From: Paenibacillus macerans
Lineage (GTDB): Bacteria > Bacillota > Bacilli > Paenibacillales > Paenibacillaceae
Assembly (NCBI RefSeq): GCF_900454495.1
Contig: NZ_UGSI01000002.1
Span: forward strand, 248,001-312,000
Length of the DNA: 64,000 nt
Direction of reading: 5' to 3'
The position numbers and the translations under genes were made by a program. Shown in pieces: positions 33,523 through 43,714 of this stretch. The notes below the pieces were generated by a model that saw only the letters and a list, made by a program, of their open reading frames with translations, was not told the DNA's origin and did not search any database. Every line of letters starts with the position of its first letter. The first letter of the stretch is position 1.

Positions 33523-34632
33523 TTACCAGAGGAAATCGGTGGATACCAGCTGCTTCACATCAAAATTATTCTTGATGACGCCAATGGAATGATAGAAATA
33601 AACGACATCCTTCATCGTGTTGTACAACCAGCCGCCTTCGTCCATCCCTTCATGGTTGTCGTCCAGCGTGTACAGGTGGACGGTCGGGAACATTTCCTTG
33701 ACTTCCGCGGCGCTGACCTGCAGATCATCGGCCGTTACTTCGGCAGCGTCGTCCAGATCGCTGTTGACGTATTGCGTGGCGTCTTCCACGGCTTTCAGCG
33801 TGTTTTGCAGCCATTCCGGTTTTTCTTCGGCGTTTTTGGCGGAGACGACGATCACGTCCAGGATCGTGTTCTCCAAGTCGGCGGTGGAGATGATCACATT
33901 GCCGCCCCGGGAGCTTACGCCTTGAGACAGGTATGGCTCAAACGTCGTGGCGGCGTCGACGCTGCCGGCGACGAAGGCGGCCCCGCCTTTGCCCGGCCCC
34001 ATGTCGACGAGCTTGACGTCATCCACGGTCAGTCCGGCCGTTGCTAACGCTTTTGCCAGCATGTAGTGGGTGACTTCGCCGTATTGGGCCGTGACCGACT
34101 TCCCCTTCAGATCAGAGACCGTTTTGATGCTTTTATCGGCCACGATGCCGTCCGCTCCCTTTGATGCGTTGTGCAGGTACACGATTTTTGGCAGATCGGC
34201 AATGTCGGTGCCCTCTTCAATGAGGGCGTTTATCGAAATGAGATAGGATTGCAGCGTCGTAAAAGCGATATCGACGTCCCCGGTCATTACGCTCATGAGC
34301 GGGGAAGTGGCGCCGAAAGCGCCGATTTGCACATCCACGCCGTGGGCCAGGTCAAACTCCTTGTCATCAAGCGCGTAGACCCCGATGCCTCCGATAAACG
34401 GCGCATACGCCGTTTTGACGGTCACGGGTGCTCCGTTCTGTGCGGAGGAGCCCGCCGCACCGTTCGAGCCTTGCGCCGACCCGGCGGCGTTGGCCGGGCT
34501 TTTGCCTCCGCCGCCGGTTGTCCCGCTGGCGGAATTGCCGTTTCCGCATGCGATCACCCCGAACATCATGGCCGTTAGCAGCAGCAGCGTTGCCCCCGTT
34601 TTCATCAAGCCGCGTTTCTTTTGTCTCGTCAT
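33523..34632 (-). CDS. ABC transporter substrate-binding lipoprotein (NitT/TauT type)
   Basis: A 369-residue lipoprotein: a basic start, a hydrophobic run and the lipobox GVIAC (Cys29), then a long Gly/Ser/Asn linker before an SsuA/TauA/NrtA-like periplasmic-binding fold (residues about 68-365). It should capture a small nitrogen or sulfur compound for the permease and ATPase encoded upstream. It is separated from them by a MATE exporter gene, an unusual order. In a locus with a guanidine riboswitch and allophanate hydrolase, guanidine, a ureide or a related compound is the likely cargo. Confidence 0.85.
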   Translation of the reverse strand: MTRQKKRGLMKTGATLLLLTAMMFGVIACGNGNSASGTTGGGGKSPANAAGSAQGSNGAAGSSAQNGAPVTVKTAYAPFIGGIGVYALDDKEFDLAHGVDVQIGAFGATSPLMSVMTGDVDIAFTTLQSYLISINALIEEGTDIADLPKIVYLHNASKGADGIVADKSIKTVSDLKGKSVTAQYGEVTHYMLAKALATAGLTVDDVKLVDMGPGKGGAAFVAGSVDAATTFEPYLSQGVSSRGGNVIISTADLENTILDVIVVSAKNAEEKPEWLQNTLKAVEDATQYVNSDLDDAAEVTADDLQVSAAEVKEMFPTVHLYTLDDNHEGMDEGGWLYNTMKDVVYFYHSIGVIKNNFDVKQLVSTDFLW

Positions 34633-34693
34633 GATTTCTCGCCTCCAACTATTTTTTTATTTGATTACATCCGGTGAATCAGCCATTAGCCCG

Positions 34694-36053
34694 CTAACCT
34701 ACCAGATTGTGAATCCATTTGTTGCTCCGGATACGAAGCCGGACAAGCGCGTATTTGCAAACATCGTCAATGACGACGAAGAGATAAACGGCTTCGATGC
34801 CGAGATTCAGCGTGTAGCCGGCGAGAAACGTCAGCGGAAGCGAGACGCACCACAGGGCGGCGTTGTCGATGATGAAGCACATCTTCGTGTCCCCGCCGGC
34901 GCGCAGCGTCCCCATGATGTGCACGAAGTTCATTCCCTTAATCGGCATGATGACGGCGAGGTAAACGACGATCAGCATGACATTGTCCCGCACCGTATCC
35001 GAGATGCCTTGATAAAGCTGGAGCATCAGCGGCGTCCCCAAAACCATGACCGCTCCGGTCAAAACGCCGAACAGAGCGGTATAAGCTTCCATGCGCTTGA
35101 CGTAATAGGGCGCCTTCTCCGGACGGCCTTCGCCGATCGTCTGTCCCAGCATGATCGCGGCCGCCTGTCCGGTGCCGATGAAGAAAGCGATGAGCAGTTG
35201 CTCCAGCACTTTGGCGATCCCCACGGCCGCGCCGACGGTGTAGCTCATATGGTAAAAGACGACGCTGTACAGGGCGTAGCCGATGCTCCAAACCGTTTCA
35301 TTGATGATGACGGGAAAAGAGGTTTTGAAAAAAACAGCCAGGAAATCGCGCTTGGCCGCGAACAAATCGCCGACCGTTGGCGCGAAGTCGCGGAATTTGC
35401 CGTACAGCACCGCCGTCATAATGAGCATTTCGACGCATCTCGCGGCGACGATCGCGTAAGCTGCCCCTTGGATGCCCAGCGCCGGCATACCGAATTTCCC
35501 GAAGATCAGCCCATAGCTCAGCGCGATGTCAATCAAGATGGTCAGCACGGTAATGCGCAGCGGGAACCCGGGCCGGCCGATATTCCGGAAAATCATCGTG
35601 CAGGCGAGCGATAGTCCTGTCGGCAAATAGCTGAGACAGACCACTTGCAGATAGCGCCCCGCCGCCGCGGCCACTTCGCTTTCGTTGGAGAACACCCGCA
35701 GCGCCTGCTCCGGCCAGAACAGCCCGATCGCCGTAAACGCTCCGCTGACGCCCAGGATGAGGACGAAGGCGAGCGCTGAGGCGATTTTTAGCTGCCGCCG
35801 GTCTCCTTTGCCGTAAAATTGCGACAGGAAAATGGTGGCTCCGCTGACGATGCCGACGATGACCAGATTCAGGATGAAAAAGACTTGGCCGGCCAGGCTG
35901 GTGGCGGATACCTGCAGGTCGCCAAGCTGGCCCACCATCACCGAGCTGAGCGTGTTCGTGATGCTCGTAATCATGCTTTGCAGACCGATCGGCAGCGACA
36001 GAAGCAGGAAGCTTTTCAGAAACGGAACATCCTTGCGAAAGGTCGAAAAGAGA

Positions 36054-36067
<14 letters not shown>
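34694..36067 (-). CDS. MATE-family efflux transporter
   Basis: A 457-residue membrane protein with about twelve hydrophobic segments in two similar halves. It shows MATE hallmarks such as SSVMVGQLGDLQVSATSLAGQ near the first helices and GTGQAAAIMLGQTIG in the second half. It overlaps the ATPase gene by 14 bp. The ATG at 36067 is preferred because AGGA lies nine bases upstream. MATE proteins export cationic compounds by Na+ or H+ antiport; here it may expel guanidinium or a by-product, which is inference from location. Confidence 0.87.
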
Positions 36068-36857
<790 letters not shown>

Positions 36858-36892
36858 GATTATTTCCCCCTTTCATGGATCGCAGTAAAGGT

Positions 36893-37699
36893 TTAGAGGT
36901 CTTCGGCCCAGTGAAACAGCCGCTTGTTGATGTAAGCGAAAATGCGGTCGAACAGCAGTCCCAACAGGCCGATGACGAAGATGCCGCCGAAAATGATGTA
37001 GGTTTTCATGAAGCGTTCCGCGATCATGATGCTGTAACCGAGGCCGGAGCTGGAGGCGAGCATTTCCGCCATAATCAAATAGGTCCAGGCCCAGCCCATA
37101 ACCATCCGCATCGTGTCCATCACGCTTGGCATCATCGCGGGAATGATCACGCTGCGAATAACCTGCCCTTGTGTGGCACCGAGCGTATAGGCGGTATTGA
37201 TAAGGTCGATTTGGATGTTTTTTACGATGTCGGCGATCATGGCTGTCATGGAAAAAACGGCTCCGACGACGATGATCGTGATTTTGGCGGTTTCGCCGAC
37301 GCCGGTCCAGACCATAATAAGCGGGATCAAGGCGGAAACCGGGAGGTAGCGGAAAAACTCGATCAGCGGCTTCATCACTGCGTTTACGACTTTGTAGGCG
37401 CCCGAGAGCAGGCCCAGCGGAACGCCGATCAGAACGGAGATCAGAAAGCCCATCAACACCCGGTAGCAGCTGACGCCGATGTCTCCCCAGAGGCTTCCGT
37501 CTTGAAGGACGGAGAACAAGTAAGCGAAGGTCGCCTCCGGCGTTGGCAAAAAAATCGGATTGATGCCGGAAAAATGGCTCCCGGCATACCACAGCGCAAT
37601 CAGCAGCAGAAACGTGACCGCCATGATCGTATTGAACAGGCGCGGAGGGATGTCCCGGCGAATTCGAAACAGGGTGCGCGGCTGGCTTCGGTGGTTCAT
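36893..37699 (-). CDS. ABC transporter permease (SsuC/TauC type)
   Basis: A 268-residue permease with about six membrane segments and the EAA-like loop INTAYTLGATQGQVIRSVIIPAMMPS near the middle. It forms the channel of the importer with the ATPase and lipoprotein encoded downstream. It follows the pucR-like gene by 29 bp, so regulator and importer are co-transcribed. Confidence 0.9.
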   Translation of the reverse strand: MNHRSQPRTLFRIRRDIPPRLFNTIMAVTFLLLIALWYAGSHFSGINPIFLPTPEATFAYLFSVLQDGSLWGDIGVSCYRVLMGFLISVLIGVPLGLLSGAYKVVNAVMKPLIEFFRYLPVSALIPLIMVWTGVGETAKITIIVVGAVFSMTAMIADIVKNIQIDLINTAYTLGATQGQVIRSVIIPAMMPSVMDTMRMVMGWAWTYLIMAEMLASSSGLGYSIMIAERFMKTYIIFGGIFVIGLLGLLFDRIFAYINKRLFHWAEDL

Positions 37700-37728
37700 T
37701 TTAAATTCCCCCTTTGTGAGTTAGTGCT

Positions 37729-39363
37729 CTACTCTCCCATTTCATAAATTTTCAAGCCCAGCTGCAGTTGAAGCCGCGCTTCCGGATCGTCGAACGAGAT
37801 GCCCAGCAAGGACTTGATTTTATCGAGGCGGTACACAACGGTATTGTAGTGCGTGTACATATTTTGAGCGGTAAGCTTGATGTTGCAGCCCATTTGAAAA
37901 TAGACCTTTAGCGTTTGAATCAGACTGGAGTGATGCGCTTCATCGTATACAACCAGCGGCTTCACATAGCGGCCCAAATATTTGTCCACGTTGGCATGTT
38001 TGGGCAAAAGGCTGAGGACGGCGTAGATGCCGAGCCGTTCCCACGTAATCAGTCTAGCGTTCTCTTTGCTGATGCAGGAGGCGGTGTATAGATTTTCCGC
38101 ATCGATATAGCTGTCGTTCACCGCCAGCGGCTCACTCGCTTCGCCGACGCATAGGGAGAAGGCGTCCGTTCCGCATACGTCCGCGATGTGGCGGAATAAC
38201 GGTTCGGTATCCTCCGGCGTGAGTCCGGCCCCGTTATTGGCCGTTTGCGGCAGGAGCCCGATGATTTTGCCGCCGATGCTCGTAAACAGGCAATCGTTTG
38301 GCGCGGAGCGGGTAAGCTCGGCGATCAAACCGCTATCCAAAGCGGGCGGCGAGCCGGCATGAAATTTGACGATCGCTGCCCGGTAGGTTTTGGAGGAGAG
38401 GCCCTCGTACCCGTAGAGCCGGCCTTTAATATCGAGATGCTCCGCGCTGGGAACGACTCCGGTCAGCCAGTCCTTAATAAAATCGTCGAAGTATTTGGCT
38501 TTTACCAGGTTGTACGTGTTTTCGCCGCTCAGCCTGATGTTGATCAGCGGCAAAATCCGCGATACGGTGGACAGGTCCAGTTCGCTGCAGGTGCCGTTTT
38601 TCTCGGCCAGCAGCACGAGAATCGGGTCCTTTTCCGCCTCCCAAAGATTGAATACATGCAGGCGGACGTCGCTGCCCTTGGGCGGCTTGCCCGGGACCGT
38701 GATGACGCTGCGGCTTTGGGGGGAGCTGGAATTCAGGGCCGCCAGACGCTCGCGGAACGGGGAGAAGTAGGCGGCATGCCGCGGCGAGGCGATCATCCGG
38801 CCTTCGGCTCCTAAGATGCAGAGCGGATTGCCGACCATCGTCTCGACCGCCTCCACGATCCGCGGCATTTCGCGGCCGTGCAGCATTAGCTCCGCCACTT
38901 GCTCCAGCCGCTGCTGCAGCAGCAGGACGTTTTTCGTTTCCAGTGAGATCACCTTCTCCATCACCTCGCGTACGACGTTGGAGAAGATCGTCGACTCCGG
39001 CAGCTCGAAGAGCGGCAGTTCATACGCCTCGGCGCAGTCGATAATCTGCCGGGGGATGTCCGTAATGAACCGCTTGGGCTTGATGCCGAGCGCGGCCACG
39101 CCGCGCTCGACCAGCCGCGGAATGATCTCCAGGAAGGCGTCCATATTATGGTGGTGCGAGTAGCCGGTCGTCACCAAAAATTCGTTGGCCTGGGCCCAAT
39201 TCTGAATATCGGGAACCTCCATAATGTTGACCCGGCTGATGGCGTTGTCCAGCCGGCATTCGCCCGCCAACAGCTTCAGGTTGGGGAGAGAGTTCATATG
39301 AAACAGATCTGCGCAGCGGAATTCGCGGGCCGGAGGCTCCGTTAAACGACGGGTCATGTTCAT
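37729..39363 (-). CDS. PucR-family transcriptional regulator
   Basis: A 544-residue regulator: an N-terminal PucR sensory domain (about residues 20-150, ending near ELPESTIFSNVVREVMEKV), a middle GAF/GGDEF-like region, and a C-terminal HTH_30 helix-turn-helix (NIKLTAQNMYTHYNTVVYRLDKI). AAGGGAGCG precedes the ATG at 39363. The family controls purine, ureide and other nitrogen catabolism. Its place between allophanate hydrolase and the importer makes it the probable local activator. Confidence 0.87.
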   Translation of the reverse strand: MNMTRRLTEPPAREFRCADLFHMNSLPNLKLLAGECRLDNAISRVNIMEVPDIQNWAQANEFLVTTGYSHHHNMDAFLEIIPRLVERGVAALGIKPKRFITDIPRQIIDCAEAYELPLFELPESTIFSNVVREVMEKVISLETKNVLLLQQRLEQVAELMLHGREMPRIVEAVETMVGNPLCILGAEGRMIASPRHAAYFSPFRERLAALNSSSPQSRSVITVPGKPPKGSDVRLHVFNLWEAEKDPILVLLAEKNGTCSELDLSTVSRILPLINIRLSGENTYNLVKAKYFDDFIKDWLTGVVPSAEHLDIKGRLYGYEGLSSKTYRAAIVKFHAGSPPALDSGLIAELTRSAPNDCLFTSIGGKIIGLLPQTANNGAGLTPEDTEPLFRHIADVCGTDAFSLCVGEASEPLAVNDSYIDAENLYTASCISKENARLITWERLGIYAVLSLLPKHANVDKYLGRYVKPLVVYDEAHHSSLIQTLKVYFQMGCNIKLTAQNMYTHYNTVVYRLDKIKSLLGISFDDPEARLQLQLGLKIYEMGE

Positions 39364-39394
39364 GATTGTTCGCTCCCTTCTCTCATACTTGCTT

Positions 39395-41143
39395 TTATCC
39401 CGTCGCGGGCTCGCCGCTTTGGCTCCTGCTCCGCTCCGCGGCCGCCCAGCCGCCGTAACGGGTGATGTCTTCTCCGCCCGGCTCGGCGTAAGGCTCGCAA
39501 AGGAAGCCGGTGACTTCGCTTCCGTTGTGCAGCTCGATCTTGCCCAGCCCGAGCGGCGCGGGCACCTTGCGGATGAACTCGCCAAGCCGGTGCAGCGGAA
39601 TCCGCCAAACCTCCAGCTCGATCGAGCTGCCTGGCGCGGAGCGGATCAGGCCCGGCTTCGGAGGGTTCGATTGCAGCCGGATCAGGCGGTAGCAGGGAGC
39701 CGTCCGGTCCGGCCGCAGGAAGGAGGCGCCGCATTCCAGCAGCTGTTTTTCCAGCGGGAACCCGCGCATATGCAAGCCGCAGACGGCCAGCTCAATCGAA
39801 TCGGTCTGCATAAACTCGGCGGCGGCGCCTTTCAGGATGTGGTCCTGGCCGCGCAAGGCAAACATCGTGATGCCGAAAGGCAGCCGCTCGCCGGCGTAAT
39901 CGGACGGCAGCGCAATGGCCGTCAGATCGAGCAGGTTGCAGTGGTTGGTGTAGTAGCCCATGTCGCTGTTGGCGGCAACTGGCGAAGCGGCGACCTGCTC
40001 CCGCGTATACGTTCCGCCGCAGGTCGGCATGACGAGAATGGCGTCCTGCATCAGCGCGCCGGTCTGCTCTTTATAGCCGCGAAGCTGGTGCAGCGCCGTA
40101 AACACGGAGGCGGCGTCGTACCCCCGATCATGCGAGGAGCGAAGGACTTGTTCCGTCACCGGGAAGATGCCGCCGGGATGCGATTCGACGAATTCCCCCA
40201 AATCGGACCAGCGCTCCGCGATCCACGGGCCGTCGTACAGGATGCTGGACACCTGGCGGAAAATGCCGGAATCGATGTATTCGATGGGAATTCCGCATTG
40301 CTCCAGCCGTTTTACCGCTTTGTCCCAAGCGGAGCGGTAAGCGTCTTTGAAGTCGCCGTAAAAGAACAGCGGCTCCTTCGGCAGCAGCAGCTTCCGCGGC
40401 TTGCCCGAAGCGATGGGCGGATTGAAGCGGAATCCGCCGCCGTTGTGGGCATCCTGCTCCTGTATTCCCCGGGCAACGGAATCGACGAGATAAGCGTCCT
40501 CCAGCGCGGCCGTGAACACCGTGACGCAATCGAGACTGGCGCAGGCTGGAACGACGCCTTTGGTTGGCCAGTCGCCAATCGCGGCTTTGTAGCCGATCAG
40601 ATCGTTCAGCGCGGCGGGAACACGCCCCGACCCGGCCGTGTCGGTGCCAAGCGCGAAGACGGCCTGCCCGCGGGCGACGGCCACCGCCGACCCGGCGCTG
40701 GAGCCGCCGCTGATCAGTTCGGGCAGCAGGGCGTTGTGCGTTTCGCCGTAAGGGCTGCGGGTGCCGACAAGCCCGGTCGCGAACTGGTCGAGATTGGTTT
40801 TGCCGATCGGGATGGCCCCGGCTTCGACAAGCCTTTCCACCACCTCAGCGCTTTGCTCGGGCGTATAAGCGTAGGCCGGACAAGCCGCCGTGGTTGGGAC
40901 GCCCGCCAAGTCGATATTGTCTTTAATGGCGAAGGGGACGCCCCACAGCGGATATTGTTCCGGGCTTTTGTCCTTCAAGCCATCCAAATAAGGCTGGATC
41001 AACGACAGGGACGGAGGAACGATCCAGATGTTTAAAGACTTGTCGCGTTCGGCCTTTTCAATAATCGCTTTGATCAGTGCCTGCGGCGTCGTCTTCTGGC
41101 TCCTGTACATGGCCTTCAACGTAGCGATGGTCAGCTTTTCCAA
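39395..41143 (-). CDS. atzF: Allophanate hydrolase
   Basis: A 582-residue enzyme with an amidase-signature domain (about 1-440) and a C-terminal allophanate-hydrolase domain (about 460-580). The Ser-cisSer-Lys triad is Lys74 in AIKDN, Ser148 in GGSSAGSA and Ser172 in TDTAGSGR. It splits allophanate to ammonium and CO2 via N-carboxycarbamate. The C-terminal domain supports allophanate hydrolase over a generic amidase. It is the first gene of the long minus-strand operon, divergent from the riboswitch-controlled UAAP genes. Confidence 0.92.
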   Translation of the reverse strand: MEKLTIATLKAMYRSQKTTPQALIKAIIEKAERDKSLNIWIVPPSLSLIQPYLDGLKDKSPEQYPLWGVPFAIKDNIDLAGVPTTAACPAYAYTPEQSAEVVERLVEAGAIPIGKTNLDQFATGLVGTRSPYGETHNALLPELISGGSSAGSAVAVARGQAVFALGTDTAGSGRVPAALNDLIGYKAAIGDWPTKGVVPACASLDCVTVFTAALEDAYLVDSVARGIQEQDAHNGGGFRFNPPIASGKPRKLLLPKEPLFFYGDFKDAYRSAWDKAVKRLEQCGIPIEYIDSGIFRQVSSILYDGPWIAERWSDLGEFVESHPGGIFPVTEQVLRSSHDRGYDAASVFTALHQLRGYKEQTGALMQDAILVMPTCGGTYTREQVAASPVAANSDMGYYTNHCNLLDLTAIALPSDYAGERLPFGITMFALRGQDHILKGAAAEFMQTDSIELAVCGLHMRGFPLEKQLLECGASFLRPDRTAPCYRLIRLQSNPPKPGLIRSAPGSSIELEVWRIPLHRLGEFIRKVPAPLGLGKIELHNGSEVTGFLCEPYAEPGGEDITRYGGWAAAERSRSQSGEPATG

Positions 41144-41545
41144 GGTGTGAACCCCTCTCTCTCAAAATTTGCAACCATAATGGAAAAATATAAAACTTTG
41201 TTGTGTCATTTTATATGACTCTAAATGTTATTTAGATGCCATGAATCTCTTGAGTTTGCAAATTTGTGTGATGTAAATTGACATAGTGTTATGGCTTTTA
41301 TTATTGTCGCTGTTGTCGAAGACTGTCAAGATACCACGAATTGGACTCGATATTTTCATGGTTTGTCCACAGAAATGGTGCTTTCCTCCCTAAAAAATTT
41401 GTGTACGATCCACAAGAAAATGCCCGTAGAATTATGGGCGGATTCAATGAGGGGCGGGAAAACCTGCTGGTAGCGCGGGTTCTGAAGATATCCTCGGTTA
41501 GGTGAGCGGGTGCTTTTTTTTCAGAAATATTTACATTTATTTGAT
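41144..41545. other. Divergent intergenic region between atzF and the riboswitch promoter
   Basis: About 400 AT-rich bases that must contain the atzF promoter. Two short open frames occur but lack ribosome binding sites and family features. No second riboswitch is recognisable on the minus strand. Confidence 0.4.
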
Positions 41546-41585
41546 TTGACAAGGTGATGATTCTGTTGTTATGTTATCTAACATA
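41546..41585 (+). promoter_or_regulatory. Promoter and overlapping palindrome of the guanidine riboswitch transcript
   Basis: TTGACA (41546-41551) and TATGTT (41570-41575) are 18 bp apart. The -10 box is the left arm of a perfect palindrome, TATGTTA-TC-TAACATA (41570-41585). A protein bound there would block polymerase, so transcription initiation may be controlled in addition to the riboswitch. Confidence 0.6.
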
Positions 41586-41599
41586 AAAATAAAATAGTT

Positions 41600-41701
41600 T
41601 AACAGTTTACTAGGGTTCCGTCTGGAAACAGAGTCTGGTCCGAGAGTAAACGGTCCCGTGCATGGGGGACTACACGGAAGGATAAAAACCTGGGAGATAT
41701 C
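41600..41701 (+). ncRNA. Guanidine-I (ykkC class) riboswitch aptamer
   Basis: The conserved blocks of the guanidine-I aptamer occur in order: CTAGGGTTCCG (41610-41620), CTGGTCCGAGAG (about 41635-41646), then ACACGGAAGGATAAAAACC (41672-41690) and TGGGAGA (41691-41697). It lies directly upstream of two UAAP/CgdAB-type genes, the classical partners of this riboswitch. Binding of guanidine should favour transcription. Confidence 0.9.
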
Positions 41702-41749
41702 GTAAGGACGAGCGTCTGGCTGCGTTTAAAGATGTCTTCCTTTTGTTTT
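41692..41749 (+). terminator. Riboswitch-controlled terminator
   Basis: GGGAGATATC (41692-41701), the 3' edge of the aptamer, can pair over all ten positions (two wobbles) with GATGTCTTCC (41731-41740), followed by TTTTGTTTT. The two folds are mutually exclusive, so ligand binding should prevent termination. Confidence 0.75.
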
Positions 41750-41798
41750 ACCTTCCGAAAGTTCGGCGCGAACCGCCAGGAAAAAGGAGTGGATGGCC

Positions 41799-42515
41799 AT
41801 GAACGTGATTTGGAGCGAAACGATGCACCCGGGAGGCAAATGGTCCGGAGTGATCGGCAGGGGCAAACTGATTCGTCTGACGGCCCTGGAAGGAGGGGCG
41901 AATGTGGCAATGCTGATGTACCACGCCCGCGATTTGACGGAACGGTACAATATGCCGGACACGCTTAAAGCCCAACACACCGCGCATTTAACGAAGGGAA
42001 ACGTGCTCATGAGCGACAACGGCCGGGTGCTGGCAAGCATCGTTCAGGACGATTTGGGTTGGCATGACCCGTTAGGGGGTTACACGACGCGGGAATCCAC
42101 CGACGCGAAATACGGCCTAAGCCGGTATCAGGAGAAGCGCAACGAATGGCTGCGCAGCGGCCAGGAAAATTTGGCGGTGGAGCTTACCCGCAGCGGGCTC
42201 GGCAACCGGGATTTGTCGCCGGTGGTCAACTGGTTCTCCAAGGTGTTCTGCGACGAGGAAGGGAATATGAATTTCGTCCAAAACCACTGCGCCGCGGGAC
42301 AGACGGTCACACTGCGTACGGAAATGGATGTCCTCGTCATCTTTTCGAATACGCCCCATCCGTTGGACCCGCGAGAGCCGTACCCGTCGGTGCCGGTCAA
42401 GATCGAAGTGCTGCCCGGGCTGCCGGCCGATTCGCAGGACCCCTGCGTCAACTACCGTCCGGAGAACCGCCGTGCTTTTGATAACACGTGGAATTATTAT
42501 GCGCTGCAAAGCTGA
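41799..42515 (+). CDS. UAAP1-type protein (DUF1989; carboxyguanidine deiminase subunit)
   Basis: A 238-residue DUF1989 protein known as urea amidolyase-associated protein 1. Together with its paralogue it has been shown in other bacteria to form carboxyguanidine deiminase (CgdAB), turning carboxyguanidine into allophanate and ammonia. Conserved elements include LSDNGR-like MSDNGRVLAS, WHDPLGG and LSPVVNWF with later Asn/His-rich segments. AGGAG (41785-41789) is nine bases before the ATG at 41799. It is controlled by the upstream guanidine riboswitch. Confidence 0.87.
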   Translation: MNVIWSETMHPGGKWSGVIGRGKLIRLTALEGGANVAMLMYHARDLTERYNMPDTLKAQHTAHLTKGNVLMSDNGRVLASIVQDDLGWHDPLGGYTTRESTDAKYGLSRYQEKRNEWLRSGQENLAVELTRSGLGNRDLSPVVNWFSKVFCDEEGNMNFVQNHCAAGQTVTLRTEMDVLVIFSNTPHPLDPREPYPSVPVKIEVLPGLPADSQDPCVNYRPENRRAFDNTWNYYALQS

Positions 42516-42544
42516 CTGACTAAAAAGAAAAGGGAGGTTTAAAA

Positions 42545-43204
42545 ATGATGAAGGCATTTTATCGGGTGGAAAGTCCACGGATGGCCGAGACGGCGATTTA
42601 TGACGAGGTGATCCCGGCGGGCCAGGGCTGGATGCATGAGCTTGGGCCGGGGCAGGTGCTGCGCATCGTGGATCTGGAGGGAAACCAGGCGGCGGATACG
42701 CTGTTTTACGATGCCGACAATCCGGAAGACCATTACAGTGCCGTGCGGACGATTCATGCGCAGAATAACATTTACCTGACAACGGGCTCCGCCCTGCTTG
42801 CCGAATCGGGCAAGGAACTGGCCCGGATCGTCGCCGATACGTGCGGACGTCACGATACGCTGGGCGGGGCGTGCTCGTCCCAGAGCAACACGGTCCGCTA
42901 CGCCCATGAGAAAGGCTACATGCACAACTGCCGCGATACGTTTATGCTGGAACTGTCGAAGCATCCGGAAGGCCATTTGTACGGAAAACGCGATTTGTCG
43001 CCGAACATCAACTTTTTTATGAACGTACCGGTTACGCCGGAAGGCGGGCTGACCTTCGAAGACGGCGTATCGGGGCCGGGCTGTTATGTGGAAGTTCAGT
43101 CGAGCTGCCGCTCCATGGTGCTGATCAGCAATTGCCCGCAGCTCAATAATCCGTGCAACGCCTACAATCCGACGCCGATCCGCGTGCTGATCTGGAACGA
43201 ATAA
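42545..43204 (+). CDS. UAAP2-type protein (DUF1989; carboxyguanidine deiminase subunit)
   Basis: A 219-residue DUF1989 paralogue of the preceding protein. It has VLRIVDLEGNQAADTLFYDA, CGRHDTLGGACSS, NCRDTFM and DLSPNINFFMNV, whose Asp/His/Cys residues form the likely metal and substrate site. It starts 29 bp after the first gene with GGGAGG upstream and ends before a strong terminator. Both subunits are present, yet no guanidine carboxylase gene lies in this window. Confidence 0.88.
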   Translation: MMKAFYRVESPRMAETAIYDEVIPAGQGWMHELGPGQVLRIVDLEGNQAADTLFYDADNPEDHYSAVRTIHAQNNIYLTTGSALLAESGKELARIVADTCGRHDTLGGACSSQSNTVRYAHEKGYMHNCRDTFMLELSKHPEGHLYGKRDLSPNINFFMNVPVTPEGGLTFEDGVSGPGCYVEVQSSCRSMVLISNCPQLNNPCNAYNPTPIRVLIWNE

Positions 43205-43254
43205 AAGCCGGGTATTCAAAAGAACCGGGAGAATTTTGCGAAATGCAGTCGAGC

Positions 43255-43295
43255 AAATGCCTGCCTCTATCAACTATGGGGGCGGGCATTTTTTG
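43255..43295 (+). terminator. Terminator after the UAAP genes
   Basis: AAATGCCTGCC (43255-43265) pairs with GGCGGGCATTT (43281-43291), followed by TTT. It closes the riboswitch-controlled unit. Confidence 0.85.
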
Positions 43296-43396
43296 TCAAA
43301 ACGGGGCGGGGGAACGTATCGATTGTAAACTGAATGTAAAATAATGGGGTAAAACCAGTATATAAGATTCGATGGAAAATAGAGTATTTTTCTTAA

Positions 43397-43426
43397 TTGA
43401 CAAATTATTCCTCCTATGTATACGAT
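43397..43426 (+). promoter_or_regulatory. Sigma-A promoter of the cellulase gene
   Basis: TTGACA (43397-43402) and TACGAT (43421-43426) are 18 bp apart, the same layout as the xylanase promoter at 27738. A leader of about 270 bp separates it from the start codon; the leader holds no clear gene. Confidence 0.7.
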
Positions 43427-43436
43427 AGAAATAGTT

Positions 43437-43450
43437 TGGAAGCGTTTAAA
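43437..43450 (+). promoter_or_regulatory. cre-like CcpA site
   Basis: TGGAAGCGTTTAAA lies just past the -10 box and shares TGGAAGCGTTT with the site at 27779. Catabolite repression of both genes is implied. Confidence 0.6.
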
Positions 43451-43714
43451 TGACGCCCAAAAACTACTAATCTAACAATGGGAGGGGATGTTTAAAAGTT
43501 GGAGATCGGATGGCTGAACGATGCGGAAAACGCGGGAGGCGAGTCGGCCAAGGGAGAGAAGGAATTCAGGCTGCAGAGCGGCCGTAATTCCCTTTTTCTA
43601 TCGTTTCCCGTCCAAAATGCTAGAGAGAGGGCGTGAATGATGACGCGGTAAGGACTGTTCACTGCTGCTGCTTTGTATGAGGAAATTGTCGAAACAACGA
43701 AGGGAGTAAAGGAA

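Noticed and set aside
41291..41552. Small open frames of 60 and 83 codons between atzF and the riboswitch
   Set aside because: There is no ribosome binding site, signal or family feature. The region is promoter DNA.
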